Shown: one piece after another, positions 15,984-27,700 of the stretch
How positions within the stretch are numbered: position 1 is the first letter of the stretch
Layout: the number at the start of each line of letters is the position of its first letter
DNA from: Bolinopsis microptera
Taxonomy: Eukaryota; Ctenophora; Tentaculata; Lobata; Bolinopsidae
Direction of reading: 5' to 3'
Length of the DNA: 64,000 nucleotides
Assembly (NCBI RefSeq): GCF_026151205.1
Contig: NC_087075.1
Coordinates: 6,528,858-6,592,857 of the forward strand
Notes under the pieces: generated by a model
What the model saw: only the letters and a program-made list of their open reading frames with translations
What the model was told of the DNA's origin: nothing
The model's database searches: none
Position numbers and translations under genes: made by a program

Positions 15984-16712
15984 TATAACTTAGAATGAAT
16001 GAAGAATGGTGCAGTAGCAAGTTGTTGGGTTCTCTGCTAGAAAGTAGGAAAGATGTCACCAGAAGAATCATGTTAGCCAATGTAGCATTCCAGAACTTCA
16101 AGAAGGTCTGGTGCCAGAGTAAGATCCCCCTACAGAAGAAGCTGAAGGTCTATGAGGCCCAAGTAGTATCTATCCTCATGTATAACTCTAGTTGCTGGGG
16201 AATGCCTAAATCGTACTGGGACAAACTAGATGCATGTCACCGTAACCACCTCAGAAAGATCATGAATGTCAGCTGGCCACGCAGTATGATGTCCAAAGAT
16301 ACCCTATACAAACAGAGTAACTCTACCCCTATGTCTGAGCGTGCTGAGTTATCTAGGTGGAAGATGCTAGGACACATACTGAGGAGCGATGAAAGATCAC
16401 CAGCTCAAGCTGCGCTGTGCTTTGCTGTCGAGATGTGTAGTGAAGTTGGTAGACTCGGGGCTCACAGACGTAACCTCCTACACCACCTGAAGGTTGACCT
16501 CTGGAAGCGTTTCATCTTGCTGGAGTCGTATGATGATATTCTTCATTTGAGAGAACTTGCTAGTAACCGTGGTTATTGGAGTAAATTGTTCGACTTTATA
16601 CTTGAGTACAAGTCAATTTGACTTTTGGGACATATAATCTTACAAAGGATCACGTTTAGGTTCTAAATTATTTTAGGATTGTTGACATTTGTAAGATTGA
16701 CATGTTTGATAA
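15984..16712 (+). mobile_element. 5'-truncated LINE (RTE/CR1-type) with 22-bp target duplication
   Basis: The 3' part of a non-LTR retrotransposon, flanked by the 22-bp sequence starting TAGTATAACTTATG at 15962-15983 and 16713-16734. Its coding region is the reverse-transcriptase C-terminal domain. Severe 5' truncation plus a variable-length target duplication are the usual result of target-primed reverse transcription. Confidence 0.75.
15995..16621 (+). pseudogene. LINE reverse transcriptase C-terminal fragment
   Basis: Open frame of 208 codons. Motifs typical of the RT thumb and connection region of LINEs are SKLLGSLLESRKDVTRR, LKVYEAQVVSILMYNSSCW (the usual V..SVLLYG.E.W region) and the downstream ELSRWKMLGHILR block. 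The catalytic RT core (FADD-type motif) and the endonuclease domain are missing, so it is inactive alone. No in-frame stop, suggesting a fairly young insertion. Confidence 0.75.
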
Positions 16713-16734
16713 TAGTATAACTTATGTTATGTAG

Positions 16735-17963
16735 GATAACTGACTTATTGACTTATTTTACTGAATATTATTATACGACCACCACCGGAGTCAACCAGTA
16801 GGCTAAATTACGGTTTATAAAACCAGTTCTGTAGAAAAGTAGCGACTACTGCAAGCAAAAAAAAAGTAGGAAGATTCCTCACAATAAATACCGCTGGGTG
16901 ATCGTCTGAGACGTTAAAATATAAAGTACCCTCATTACTGCAAAGGTGAAGTTACTAATTGTATTGCACTATAAGTATTTATGGCACACAGACGTATCTT
17001 AATCTGAGAGGATGTTGCATTCTGGCGGCTAACATGAACAACTTGACACAAATTATAAGTTGAAGTTGTAAAGTTAAGATAAGCGTATAAACTATAATAT
17101 ATTTTGTCGCGCATCTAGCACCTGGAGCCTCTATATTCTAGGGGTGCCAATTATTTAATGATAATTATTGTTCGTTAAATTAATCATTGCAAAAGAGGGT
17201 GTTACTGTTGTACTGTAATTTCAAACTGTCGTTAAGTTCAAATTCAAATTATTGCGATGAAAATTATAGAAAGTATATTAAGCGGCATAGTTGCCGTTAT
17301 AATTTTACATTTAGTTATATAATTAGATACGAATATGCATAGTTCAAACTGTAGTGGTTTATTTCCATTCCAGCATATAGCGGTTGGTTGATCAATGCGA
17401 AATATTTTCTGAAATAAATACAAAAAAAAAACATCTTGACACGACTTCACAACAGGAAACCTGGTGGAAAAACCCCGCACCAATTATCTGTTCTTCTTTT
17501 AGTTGTCGGCCGCAATGATGGTAATGGTTACTAACCTATTTTTTCCTTTTTTTGGTTGTTCTAAACATATAAAAACTGGTTCCCCTCGTGTAAGGCACAG
17601 ATCAAAATCGAGGCCGCACATGAATCCCACATCGAATGGAATTAATGAAATCTTAACTGTCGAATATATTTATATAACATCGGTTACTGGTTTTTGTCTG
17701 GTAATTTTCAGCGGGACTAATTTAAAAGCAGGAACAATCACTCAACTGTCAACAAAGTTATTCTCGTCCACCGATTCCACCAGTTCAACTTAGATGCCAA
17801 GTGCAATAATGCACTGAATTAGTTAAATACTGAACGAATATCAACAGAGTTATTTTCGTCTGCAGAATACAGATACCCCCTGCAATTATATATACTAAAC
17901 GCAGAAAAATCAAGTTTAACCTTAAATAACTATAAATATACCCTTTATTATTTGCACCTGCAG
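16735..17963. other. Non-coding stretch, possible small exons
   Basis: Mostly AT-rich. Two strong acceptor-like sites (TTCTTCTTTTAG|T at 17503-17504 and GGTAATTTTCAG|C at 17711-17712) are followed by short open stretches, but neither gives a phase compatible with the exon at 17964. Confidence 0.35.
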
Positions 17964-18052
17964 ACGATTGCAACTAAATATGATGAGAGTTATATGGTCT
18001 TCGTAAAGAATCCCGAAATAGGTTACATTGAGATTGGAGTGGTTAAAATCAG
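17964..18052 (+). CDS. Candidate internal exon, unknown protein
   Basis: A strong acceptor (pyrimidine-rich TTATTATTTGCACCTGCAG) is followed by 89 bp open in one phase only, ending at the donor AG|GTAATG. The peptide includes KYDESYMVFVKNPEIGYIEI and GVVKI. It ends in phase 2 and the next exon at 18391 begins with the complementary phase. I do not recognise the family. Alternating hydrophobic residues suggest beta structure (inference). Confidence 0.55.
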
Positions 18053-18390
18053 GTAATGTTACTGTTAGGTTATCCTGCTGAGGATTCTAACTTTGACTAA
18101 GATAATATGCTCCTTTTTACACTTTGTACCTACACGCTATACTATATGTAGTATGTACTATGTAGATTAACAAACCGCTTCTGTTCCTTGAAAAATAGGT
18201 TAAACTTGATAAAATTGAGTCTCTATAAAGACACAAGCTCACACCAAGATTCAAAATAAATCATCATATGCAGAAACAACAAGAAGATACAAGTCAAATT
18301 TAAACCGGTGGAAATAAAAATAGAAAATATGTACGTGAGTGAATTAGCTTGACAAGTGATTCCTTATATATCAATCATTGGTCCAATCAG

Positions 18391-18554
18391 CAAAGTGTCA
18401 AAATATAATTATACCTGCATAAATAAAGGGGTCCGAGCAGGCTTAGGACAGAATGAGTATACCTACAAGTATAAAGTAATTGATAAGATGACAGAAAATT
18501 TGGAACTAAGCACTAAAGCACTGCGAAAGCCGACAGATTATAACTATGTGCAGG
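18391..18554 (+). CDS. Candidate internal exon, unknown protein
   Basis: Acceptor CCAATCAG|C and donor CAGG|GTAAAT enclose 54 complete codons plus split codons at both ends. The phase matches 17964-18052. The peptide includes YNYTCINKGVRAGLGQNEYT and YKYKVIDKMTENLELSTKAL. It contains one N-Y-T glycosylation sequon and a single Cys. The following exon, expected to start in phase 1, was not identified with confidence. Confidence 0.55.
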
Positions 18555-19896
18555 GTAAATAATAAATATCGCACGTGCGCGCGTCACCAGAACTGCAACA
18601 CCTTTTGTCAAACACGCGTTGTCTCATGTCTGCATCGCAATTACAGTTTACACAGTACACGCTGCTGTTCAGTGTTCAGTGTACACACTACACACTACAC
18701 GATTATACAGTATACACACAATAGCATAACTGGTTTAAAATTCGAATCTCAATCGGTGTAACCATGAGCTCGGAGCTCTAACAGTGTGCATGTACGTTGT
18801 TTATGAATTAACTATACATGAAACACATTTTCAGAACATTTTCAGAACTCTATATAGCTCTCACCTGCACTTAAGTTAATTGACCTGCACTTAATGATTT
18901 AAATGAAATATAATATTCAAACAATATACATGAAAGATAATTTCAACAATGGTAATTGTCTAGCTATAAGAGTATAAGGTATAACTGAAACATCTTCGAA
19001 AATAAATCAACCAATAAATTTAATTGAATAAGTATGGTAGAAAATATTTTTAAACCAGGGTAGAAAATAAAACCCTTAATTGTAATCTGCACTTAACTGA
19101 TCTGACTGCAGTTGTTAAGTAAATTAGGGGTTACAATAAAGGTGTAGGCCGGTTGGAGATATGTAGTTAAAATTCAATAAAAATAATTTGAATTTAATTT
19201 AAAATTGAATGCCGTTGAGTTAAATGGACAAGCCAAGTGTGATTTTTAATTAGTTTCTAGTTTAAATTTAATTTCAAGCAATTCTCTTGACAAATTGATC
19301 TTTTGAAGTTTAAATGAATCATTTTAATTTTTAAATGGAAATTTATAAGCATCATTTAAATAGTTGATTGAAATCTCAAAATTGGCGGATCAGTTGTCAA
19401 ATTTGGGATCTATTCGTTTTAAAGCTAAAAATGAGAGCGACCAATAAAAATAAATATTAGAATGACTGTAACGTGACAAAGCTCCTTAAAAGTTTTCAAG
19501 TTTCTTAAAGTAAAACATAAACATAGCTGCTAGCACCACTGAAAATATATATCTCCAAGCACCGATCAACAAAACTGCAGTACCACGCTTATTATTAACC
19601 CAAAGACACCATGATCAGATAATTGGTCACGTGACCTCTATAGCAGAGGCACGTGACTCGTGTGGTTGATGTTTAACACGTGTCTGTGCAGGTCGGGTCT
19701 ATAAATCTCATTTTCTTGATTTAAATGTAAAATCATCATAGATTATAGGGACAAGGTTGACATCCTAACACCTAAGATCATGTCAATGTATGAATATATC
19801 ATCATCAAACGATCATGAAACATCAGAAAGGTAAAAAGTGGCAATTCTTTAACTGCAAACTGTCGGTGACCGTGAAGCAGTGACAAAGTTAAAGTG
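18555..19896. other. Non-coding AT-rich stretch
   Basis: No exon or element resolved. Short CACTACACACTACAC-type repeats are at 18680-18720. Confidence 0.4.
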
Positions 19897-20067
19897 CAGT
19901 AGCGTAACGTTTCCTGTTGGCGCCGCAGTTTTGCTAGTACCGTAATTAAGTTTTTCCAAATTGTCCCACGTTCAAACGACGATTTTGGCGCCCCCTTATA
20001 AGATGCCCCTCCCCCCCCCCCCCCCCCCCCCCCCCATACAACAGCGGGGTCCTTCGTTACGTCACTG
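19897..20067. mobile_element. Small MITE with CAGTRRCGTAACG ends and an internal C-tract
   Basis: The left end CAGTAGCGTAACG and the right end CGTTACGTCACTG are inverted repeats. It contains a C25 run (20011-20035) and the block AAATTGTCCCACGTTCAAACG. A second copy of the same family, reverse orientation, is at 48532-48700 in intron 8 of the large minus-strand gene. The target duplication is not clear. Confidence 0.7.
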
Positions 20068-20120
20068 AATGAATGATATAACATGGAGATGATCGAGAAT
20101 ACCAAGGCCGATTTACGGCG

Positions 20121-20438
20121 GATACATGATAAGGGAAACCTTGTAAGTATTGATAGCATTTGTAACTATAGTAGCTTATTATGAAACTTACAATAGTGCT
20201 GCAGGTATTTTGGTATATAATTGGTTTAGCCCAATTTCGGACATAAGACATTTATTGTTTGCATGAGCTGACTGTTCTAATTCTTCTATAGTTTCCTCCT
20301 GCAAACAATAAATGTCGTATGTCAGAAGTCGGGCAATATATCAAAATTATACCTGCACAGCAGCACTATTGTAAGTTACATAAGCTATCATAGTTACGAA
20401 TATTATCATTACTTACAGGGCTTCCCTTATCATGAATC
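20121..20438. repeat. Long imperfect hairpin (about 140-bp arms)
   Basis: 20121-20262 and 20297-20438 are imperfect reverse complements, with shared blocks CATGATAAGGGAA, ACTTACAATAGTGCTGC and CATTTATTGTTTGCA, and a loop of about 35 bp. Either a foldback MITE or an inverted duplication. The minus-strand open frame across the left arm is probably accidental. Confidence 0.7.
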
Positions 20439-21917
20439 TCTCCGAAATATGCATTCATTGACATTCTTGATTTATGATAAGTATGATAGCATGACTGGGC
20501 GTAAAATCATATTTCAAATGACATATCAAATCATTATATCCCAACAAAGTTGACAATCATTTACAAAATAAAAAATGTAAACCGCTTGTTCCACTTCGCA
20601 GTTAACAGGTTCTTTTAATCACAGAAGTAGTAGTAGTAGTAGTTTAATCACAGGTAATTGTCGGCAGTGTACCTATTTGCCTTGTCTGTCTATATAATAT
20701 TTCTGTGGCTCGATAAAAAGGCCAAATTCATCAATAAAATATATTAATATAATTTATATGTTATAGGTCTATTGTAGGGCTGCAGAAGTTATTTACCGCT
20801 GCAGGCTTGCAACTCATGATTAGATATTCAGATTCTAATGCACTATAATCAAAATAATATTCAGCTTTGAAGATATTTGGCGCTGTAACAACGTGTTACT
20901 ATTAGTGCTTTTCAATACAAATTAAAAGGAGGCCTTCATGCAATGTTAATGTTATGGAGCCAGGGTTTGGATTAGCTTTTACCCGCTTTAACAAATATAA
21001 ATATAACAAATATATTAAATATACGGCCTCCAAGAGTAAGCTTAAGAATTAATATAAAATAACATTGCTGTTATGTAGCGACATCATATTTTTGAATATA
21101 CCAAGGATTCCTACTCCATACGACAAAAAGTGGCGATAACTCAATTAAGTACCTATTTTTCAATAGCTCAATTGTCATTGCGACCAGCGATGACTTCAAT
21201 ACTATTAATTGTTTTTGTAGTTTTACTGCCGTACTCTTTACAGATTACAGATAGATTTTGCATATTTGATAGAACAGACTAAGAATTGTAGCGAGTATCG
21301 GCTGATATTTCACCACACTCCTGTATTGCATGGTAAGGACACATCACCACGATTCACGATTGTCAATTTCGCAAACCGCACCAAACGCTTAATTGTGCCG
21401 GAAGAGCTGGATCAGACCGGGGTGACTTAAAGTATTATATCTCATAATCATATGCTGTCTCGTCTCGTTTTACTTTTCCAAACCCAGCTGGCATTTAAGC
21501 GTATCATTTTGACTCATATCACTTCTTACACCATCCTCCACCATTCACTCTGATTTCACCGGCAACCTCCCCAGGGTTGCCACACCCCAAAGGTAGGCAG
21601 AGCATCTCAATGCTATCCTCTCGTGGGCTATCTTGGCCCAGCCTCTCTTTTTTTTAATTTTTTATAAATGGTAAGGATTTGAATGAACGATTAGATGATA
21701 CCTCAACCCTATAAACCTCATCCCCAACCCTGCAGTCTACAGGCAGTTTCAGTTATTAAGCGTCAGTAGTTGAGTCGTTTACCACTTCAACGAGCCACGA
21801 GAAAACCAACAAGCACAACACAACGTTACCTGTTTTCAAGTACTAGACTACGACAAATTCCCGATAATAAAACTCCAAGCCATTTGTGACGATCCAGTTC
21901 ACAGTCATTAAACAAAA
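20439..21917. other. Non-coding stretch
   Basis: Nothing recognised beyond a (AGT)n microsatellite near 20628-20642. Confidence 0.4.
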
Positions 21918-22043
21918 ATGTTACCTAGCTTGCTAATCTATTGCTTGCTTCTCTCACGGTCAGGAAGCTTGAAAAGAGCGCCGCGCACTGGTGTAGTGGT
22001 GTGCCAGGTTGAGGTTGCAGGAAACAATAATGCAGAAGCTATC
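21918..22043 (+). CDS. Possible start of a small secreted protein
   Basis: ATG at 21918 (AAACAAAAATG context) begins with MLPSLLIYCLLLSRSGS, a plausible signal peptide, followed by LKRAPRTGVVVCQVEVAG and a TGA at 22044. The same frame beyond the TGA is Cys-rich (HCYCQDCGSVKKEYGIC) until TAA near 22139. It could be a pseudogene with one nonsense codon, or chance. It overlaps the alternative exon at 22021 in another frame; both cannot be coding. Confidence 0.2.
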
Positions 22044-22193
22044 TGATACCATTGTTACTGTCAAGATTGTGGATCTGTTAAAAAGGAGTATGGAATATGT
22101 AGAAGCGATGCTTCGAGTACAAACCATGGCCATGGCCATTTATTCTAATTTAGCAATACCAAAATCTGCAGGCTTAACCTATTTTCATATGTT
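22021..22193 (+). CDS. Possible internal exon, unknown protein
   Basis: Acceptor GGTTGCAG|G and a consensus donor TT|GTAAGT enclose 57 open codons in one phase only. The peptide starts ETIMQKLSDTIVTVKIVDLL and has an amphipathic, Met-rich second half. It could belong to the plus-strand gene with exons at 17964 and 18391, but no exon linking the phases was found. Confidence 0.3.
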
Positions 22194-23494
22194 GTAAGTA
22201 AAGTTAAACCAGCATTTACTAATTCACTCGTGATTTAGGATTTTAAGATTTTGAAGCCGAATGAAAGGGTCCTACTTCAAACCTTAACCCCAAAGCTAGC
22301 CATAACCCTAACCACAATTAATCTAACCCTTAACGATCGAATTCTTGTTCTACCATTTACTATCTAGCCTGTCACATGACCAAAACATTTTCCCTCATAT
22401 GTCAGATGAGGACTTTCGAACTCAACTCGAGATAAAGATCAAAAGAATCTACCATATTTAGTAAACAATTTCAAAATCCTTGGCGAGTGATTTAGTGGGA
22501 CCGAGTAAAGATTAATCCAATTTCCTCCTTGCAAAATGCAAAATCCTCATTATTCCATGTTCCGAATAATCGCTCGGAAGTTTGTGCCCGTTTAAAATGA
22601 ATAACGTAACTGACGTTTAAACTTAAAGTGAATAACGTAACTAACGTTTAAAGTGAATTACGTAACTTCGCACTTTAGTACAATTTAGTAGTAAAGGTTG
22701 TGGCATGTTGACTAACGACCTGTCAGAATCATATCTCTCGGCCGGGCGAGCGCAGGGCTATACTGGTTTCCATCTCCAAGTTTAACCGCACACGATTTCA
22801 AAATTCCCTTAAACCCAAATCCCATCCCAATCCCATCCATAACCCAGAATTTACTTATATGGTACCGATTAAAAGGTTTATTCCCCTGTTATATTGAAAT
22901 GGTCGCTCACTGATCACATTTATGGTTATTAAAGTTTAAACAACATATTTGAGTTATAATTATCTATATCAAAATAATCAACATTTCACAAAAAATACTA
23001 ATCAAACAATTTTCTCAAAATCTGTATAAGAAATGATAACTTTGCACAAGATGAATATCATTATTTGACACCATGCAGTTTAAGATTTTCTCATCAAATT
23101 TTTCAAGCAATCAAGAAATTGGCTAACATGAAGAAAAAAAATTAAGTTTCAGACTGAAATTCACATACAAAAAATATCAATAATGATTGGCTATTAAAGT
23201 ATGCATTTATAACTAACATAGTTTGAATATACTTGCATCGCACTGAAAAAGTAAGGAATATACACTACCAATCTCAGAATATTGATATTACCATGAAGCA
23301 TGAACACTCTTCATTCTAGGAGGAATGCCAATAAACCATCGCATCCGCTAGAGCATAGAGGTTCAAATTTCGAGCGCTTTAGTCATCACTCGAAGATGCA
23401 CCAGACCCTCAACACTAACAGTAGATGGATGGAACTGTAAGGTACGATAATATCATTTAGCCGAAAAAATAAAACCCCTTAAAACTCGCCATTA
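22194..23494. other. Non-coding stretch
   Basis: AT-rich. A short direct repeat (AAAGTGAATAACGTAACTAACG type) lies at 22597-22665. No gene resolved. Confidence 0.4.
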
Positions 23495-23696
23495 ATGAAG
23501 ATGACTCCCGCCGTTGTAGCGCGATGCACTACTGGGCCGATCTTCGTTAGATCGGCGCGATGCACCACTATACTACTAGGCCGCGCCGAGCTGCGAAGGA
23601 TTGACATCGCCAATCAACTCCCGCCGCCGCTACAGAAAGCTCCCCCCGATTTGATCGTACGAGCACAGTCAACAGCAATATTCGCTCCCAGACGGT
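23495..23696 (+). CDS. GC-rich possible first exon, unknown
   Basis: A CpG-rich open stretch contrasts with its AT-rich surroundings. ATGs at 23495 and 23501 lead to 67 codons ending at the donor-like site ACG|GTAACC. The peptide is Arg/Ala/Pro-rich (e.g. LLGRAELRRIDIANQLPPPL). Internal near-repeats (GCGATGCACTACT and GCGATGCACCACT) make a repeat origin possible. No family recognised. Confidence 0.2.
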
Positions 23697-23788
23697 AACC
23701 AGATAGCTACTGATTTCTATCGGAGCAGGCAGAGACTTAAATATCTGGGGAATTAACCAGCACCGCGTTAAAGTGGTTAAAGTAACGA

Positions 23789-23792
23789 TGGA

Positions 23793-23822
<30 letters not shown>
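23789..23822. repeat. (GA)n microsatellite
   Basis: Imperfect GAGAGA tract of about 32 bp. Confidence 0.9.
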
Positions 23823-23823
<1 letters not shown>

Positions 23824-24558
23824 GAAGTCTTGTAAAACTGAGAATAGTGCGCTTTTTTATAGGGCTAGCCGGCTTAGGTGCAAAGGGAGGGGAAACTGTG
23901 GGGAAGAAGTCTGAAGTCGGGAATAATTACTTTACAACTTCCTGATTAGGTAAACTTAAACTGGTGAAGTTGGCACACTTGCTTTGCATGTCCTGTCAAG
24001 GTACCATCTCTTGGAAATGTGAGGTCGTTCTTAGCTAATGATGCTAATTTGATTAAACAAATCTCTGGACCATTAATTGAAAGCCTGGAAAGTGAACAGA
24101 GCATGATGGGTATTGGGTAATCTAGCCTAATCTGGGATATCTTGGTAAGATGCCATGTCGCCATGACGAAACCAGTCTAGACCAAACTATTACTGACAAT
24201 TTCATGTTAAAGTTCAGTTTAATACCAGCTCCTTGCAAATAAACGATTAACGATATTGACTGAGAATTTATATTCTCTGCCAAAATCGTGAATCGCTATA
24301 ACACGTCGACTTCCTCGGCATTAACGATCTATTAACTGCTACTTCAATGATATCGGAATCTCAAAATAACGACCTTATAAACTAAATTTTACCAAACTCT
24401 TTCCATCAAAATATTAATGAATTATACTTTAAAGCAGTAGGAAAGACACTTATTTCTGAGATGTACTTCTGACTACAAGACAGCTTTGTAAAAATTTGCC
24501 AATATAATATGTGGTAAAATATGGTAGTCCATGTGCTGAGATAAAAAATAGTCCTTGG

Positions 24559-24661
24559 TACGAGGGGTCATCATAACGTGACGTCATCATTACGTCATCA
24601 TAGCGTCGCAATAACGTCACCGTCTAGATGACGTCACCGTCTAGATGTTAGATGATGTCAT
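24559..24661. repeat. TGACGTCA-rich short repeats
   Basis: Repeated ACGTCATCAT, AACGTCACC and GATGACGTCACCGTCTA units, with several copies of the palindrome TGACGTCA or near variants. Similar palindromes recur at 25060-25168 and 27772-27842. Confidence 0.7.
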
Positions 24662-24689
24662 TATTCGGAAGTTGAGGGGGGTCGGTTAC

Positions 24690-24742
24690 CAAGTGCTTGC
24701 TCCAGTTTCTGTATCCCTTTTTCCTTTTCCTCTTTGATTTGC
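24690..24742 (-). CDS. Coiled-coil gene exon 17 (last found)
   Basis: Acceptor CCGGCAG|G, donor TTG|GTAACC. Encodes QIKEEKEKGIQKLEQAL, a repeat of QIKEEKEQGMANVEALL in exon 16; it begins in phase 2 (codon completed from exon 16) and ends in phase 1. Confidence 0.7.
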
Positions 24743-27700
24743 CTGCCGGAGAAATAAGATTATTAAACCACACTATAAATACTTCTAAACTTAGGAAAAA
24801 TAAATAATAAAAGAAACATAAAAAACACAAAAAGGAAAAATAAAAAAAGAAACACCGTTGTCTGACAATCTCCTGAGTCCTGACATACGGGATTAAAAGA
24901 TAAAAGGCTTGCTGATGAGCTGTACATGAAATATCACGAGGATCTTTAGCATTCCTTTTTGACTAACTAATACTCAAATGATCTCGATTATGAGAAATAA
25001 CCTTCGTTGCATAATGGTAGATTCATTGCTGCAGCAGTTTACGTGACACAAGTTTATCACGAGGTGTGACGTCACAATCACATAATGGTAGATTCATTGC
25101 TGCAGCAGTTTACGTGACACAAGTTTATCACGAGGTGTGACGTCACATCACGTGGTGTGACGTCACATAATGGTAGATTCATTGCTGCAGCAGTTTACGT
25201 GACACAAGTTTATCTCCTAAACTGTTAAACTTACTGTCGGCACTGATTAATTGTTGAGCAAAATGAATTATGATGTTTTCCTTGCTAGCCAATACCTGAA
25301 GGATCTTGAAAAAGATTTCTGCTCTGACCTTTTGACTGATAGCACTGATGCCCTTCAATGGTTGGATTTCGTGGATAGTGAACATTCCCCAGTACAGAAG
25401 AAAGGCTTCAGATCATTTACCTACGACTTTAAGGCCCTCTATGATTCTCTAACACCACCCCTCGTCATAGAGGCCCTGAATTCCGCTATGTCATCATGCA
25501 GAGAAGATTGGTCTGAAGATTTCTGCAAATGGCTCACCAAATTGGTGGAATTGAGCCTTCGATCCTCTGCTGGGGTGTTCGATCAAAATTGGTTCATACA
25601 ACTCATCGGTATCCCTACGGGTGGATCACTATGTGTCCAAATCGCAAACATAGCAGTCTACTACCTAATGAACAAATGTGTTTATAGTAACCCAGAGCTC
25701 ATGAATAAGATCGTATCAGCTAGGCGTTACATTGACGACGGAGCAGGTTTGTTTGAGGGAACTACAGATGAGTTCAAAATTTGGATTGCAGATGTTAACA
25801 AAGCACTCCTCTCCCATGGCCTAATCATTGATGAATACCAAATAGAAGATCCTGGTAAATACGTATCTTTCCTTGACATAATGTTCACCTTCGATTCCTT
25901 AGGATCCCTCCAAACGGATTTGTTCATAAAGCCAACAGACTCTCGTTCATATCTACATTTTAAAAGCTCCCACCCTAACCATATCTATTCCGGTATCGTG
26001 TACTCTCAATGCCTTAGACTCAGAAGGATCATCAACTGCCAAGAACGCCTGAAAGAACATCTCAACAACCTTAAAAAAGCCTTCCTTGCCGCATGTTACC
26101 CTAGAAAAATGATTGAGAACATCAGTAATAAGGTCCTTAACACAGCAAGATCACTGTCACGCAAAGTTCAGGCTCCTGATGACCAGACATCATTACATCT
26201 TCCAATCAGGGTCATATCTACTTATGGTAGTGATGATGATCTGGTGTCTGTGACTAAGAAGTATGAAGAACACCTCTCAAGAACGAGGAGTTTCAGTGAA
26301 AGTGACACTGCTGAAACATCCCAAGAGACCTCCTCAACATCCGCCACACCTAGAAAGACAATTTTCAGTTACACAAAGAAAACAGGGCCAAGCCTAAAAT
26401 CTCGCCTCGTCAAATTGAAAGAACTTGCTTTAGGAGCTCAACATGGCCCAACCAGCAAATGCAATGTGCCAAGATGCAAATGTTGTGAACTTGTCAAAGG
26501 CACCCGTGAATTCAAAGTGAACGGCAAGAAGGTTAAAGCTTCCCCTGGAAACTGCCAGAGCTACAACATCATTTATCTGTTCCAATGTAGTGTCTGTGGA
26601 AAGGCTTACGTCGGCCGCACAACTCGATCTCTACGGGTTAGGACTGGAGAACATAGGGTCAAATATTATAAACTTTTAAATGGTGATAAGGTAGATGAAA
26701 CAAGTGATGAATATAGTTTGGGTTTACATTTGTTGGATCATGGTTTTAGACAAAGGGAAGATTTTAACAAAATTTTTAATGTGTCAATTATTGATAATTC
26801 TAGTCCTAAAACTTTGGATGTCCGTGAACATAAATATATTCAACTACTCAAGACTTTAAAACCTTTGGGAATTAATACTATAAATCCTTTTGGCCTTCCA
26901 TTACTCCTAACATCTTAATTTTAACATTATAACCGTTTTAAGAGTGTTCAGATTTTTAAAGGAATTTTGGGTTTTACTAACTTTTTACAATTTTTAGGGC
27001 TTATGTCACTGAAGATGACGCCTTGCAACATGTTTGACGATAGCCTGTAGATTGATAGTTTGATCTCAGTATTTACAACAATTCATCTAGTTTGATTGAT
27101 TCAAAGGGAAACAAATTCCTCTGAATTATGAGAAACGATATTATATATTCTAGAACTCTGTTATTATAGTTAAATTCTCAGTATCAAATATCTCTTAAAA
27201 CCATCATTACCCTCTTATCTCTTATACCTTATCTTCAACAGGATCATAATATGTTATTACTCAGACAAGATAATTTAATACTCCAACGCAAACTGCTGCC
27301 GTAAGGGGGTCTACTAGGATGGTGTTAAATCTTTTGTAATATCAATCTGACAACCAATCTTAATTGAGAAACTTTCAAGGCCCAATCTGTTTTGAGTTTT
27401 GACCAACGACACGAAATAACCGGACACAGAAAAAAAGTGATTACCGAGAAAGGTTATCTAGTACTTGGGATCATGGTCAAAATAATAAAAGAAAAAGTGA
27501 GATTCTTAACTTTTAACGATGGTTTGATAAAATTAAATGTCAAATGGTAAAAATAATAGAAGAAAAAGTGAGACTTTAAATCTCCCCACCTTATCTCAGC
27601 CTTATCTCACCTTATCTCAGCCATAGCACCAGACTTAGAGCCCCTGGCTCCTAGGAGAGCCTCCACATTAGCCATACCCTGCTCCTTCTCCTCCTTTATC

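Noticed and set aside
17504-17756. Possible micro-exon TTGTCGGCCGCAATGATG and an exon at 17712-17756
   Set aside because: Strong acceptors, but the phases do not fit the following exon at 17964.
24905-24945. CTGATGAG..GAAA resembling a hammerhead ribozyme core upstream of the Penelope-like ORF
   Set aside because: The bases between the two core motifs do not form a stem and no matching stem I or III is visible.
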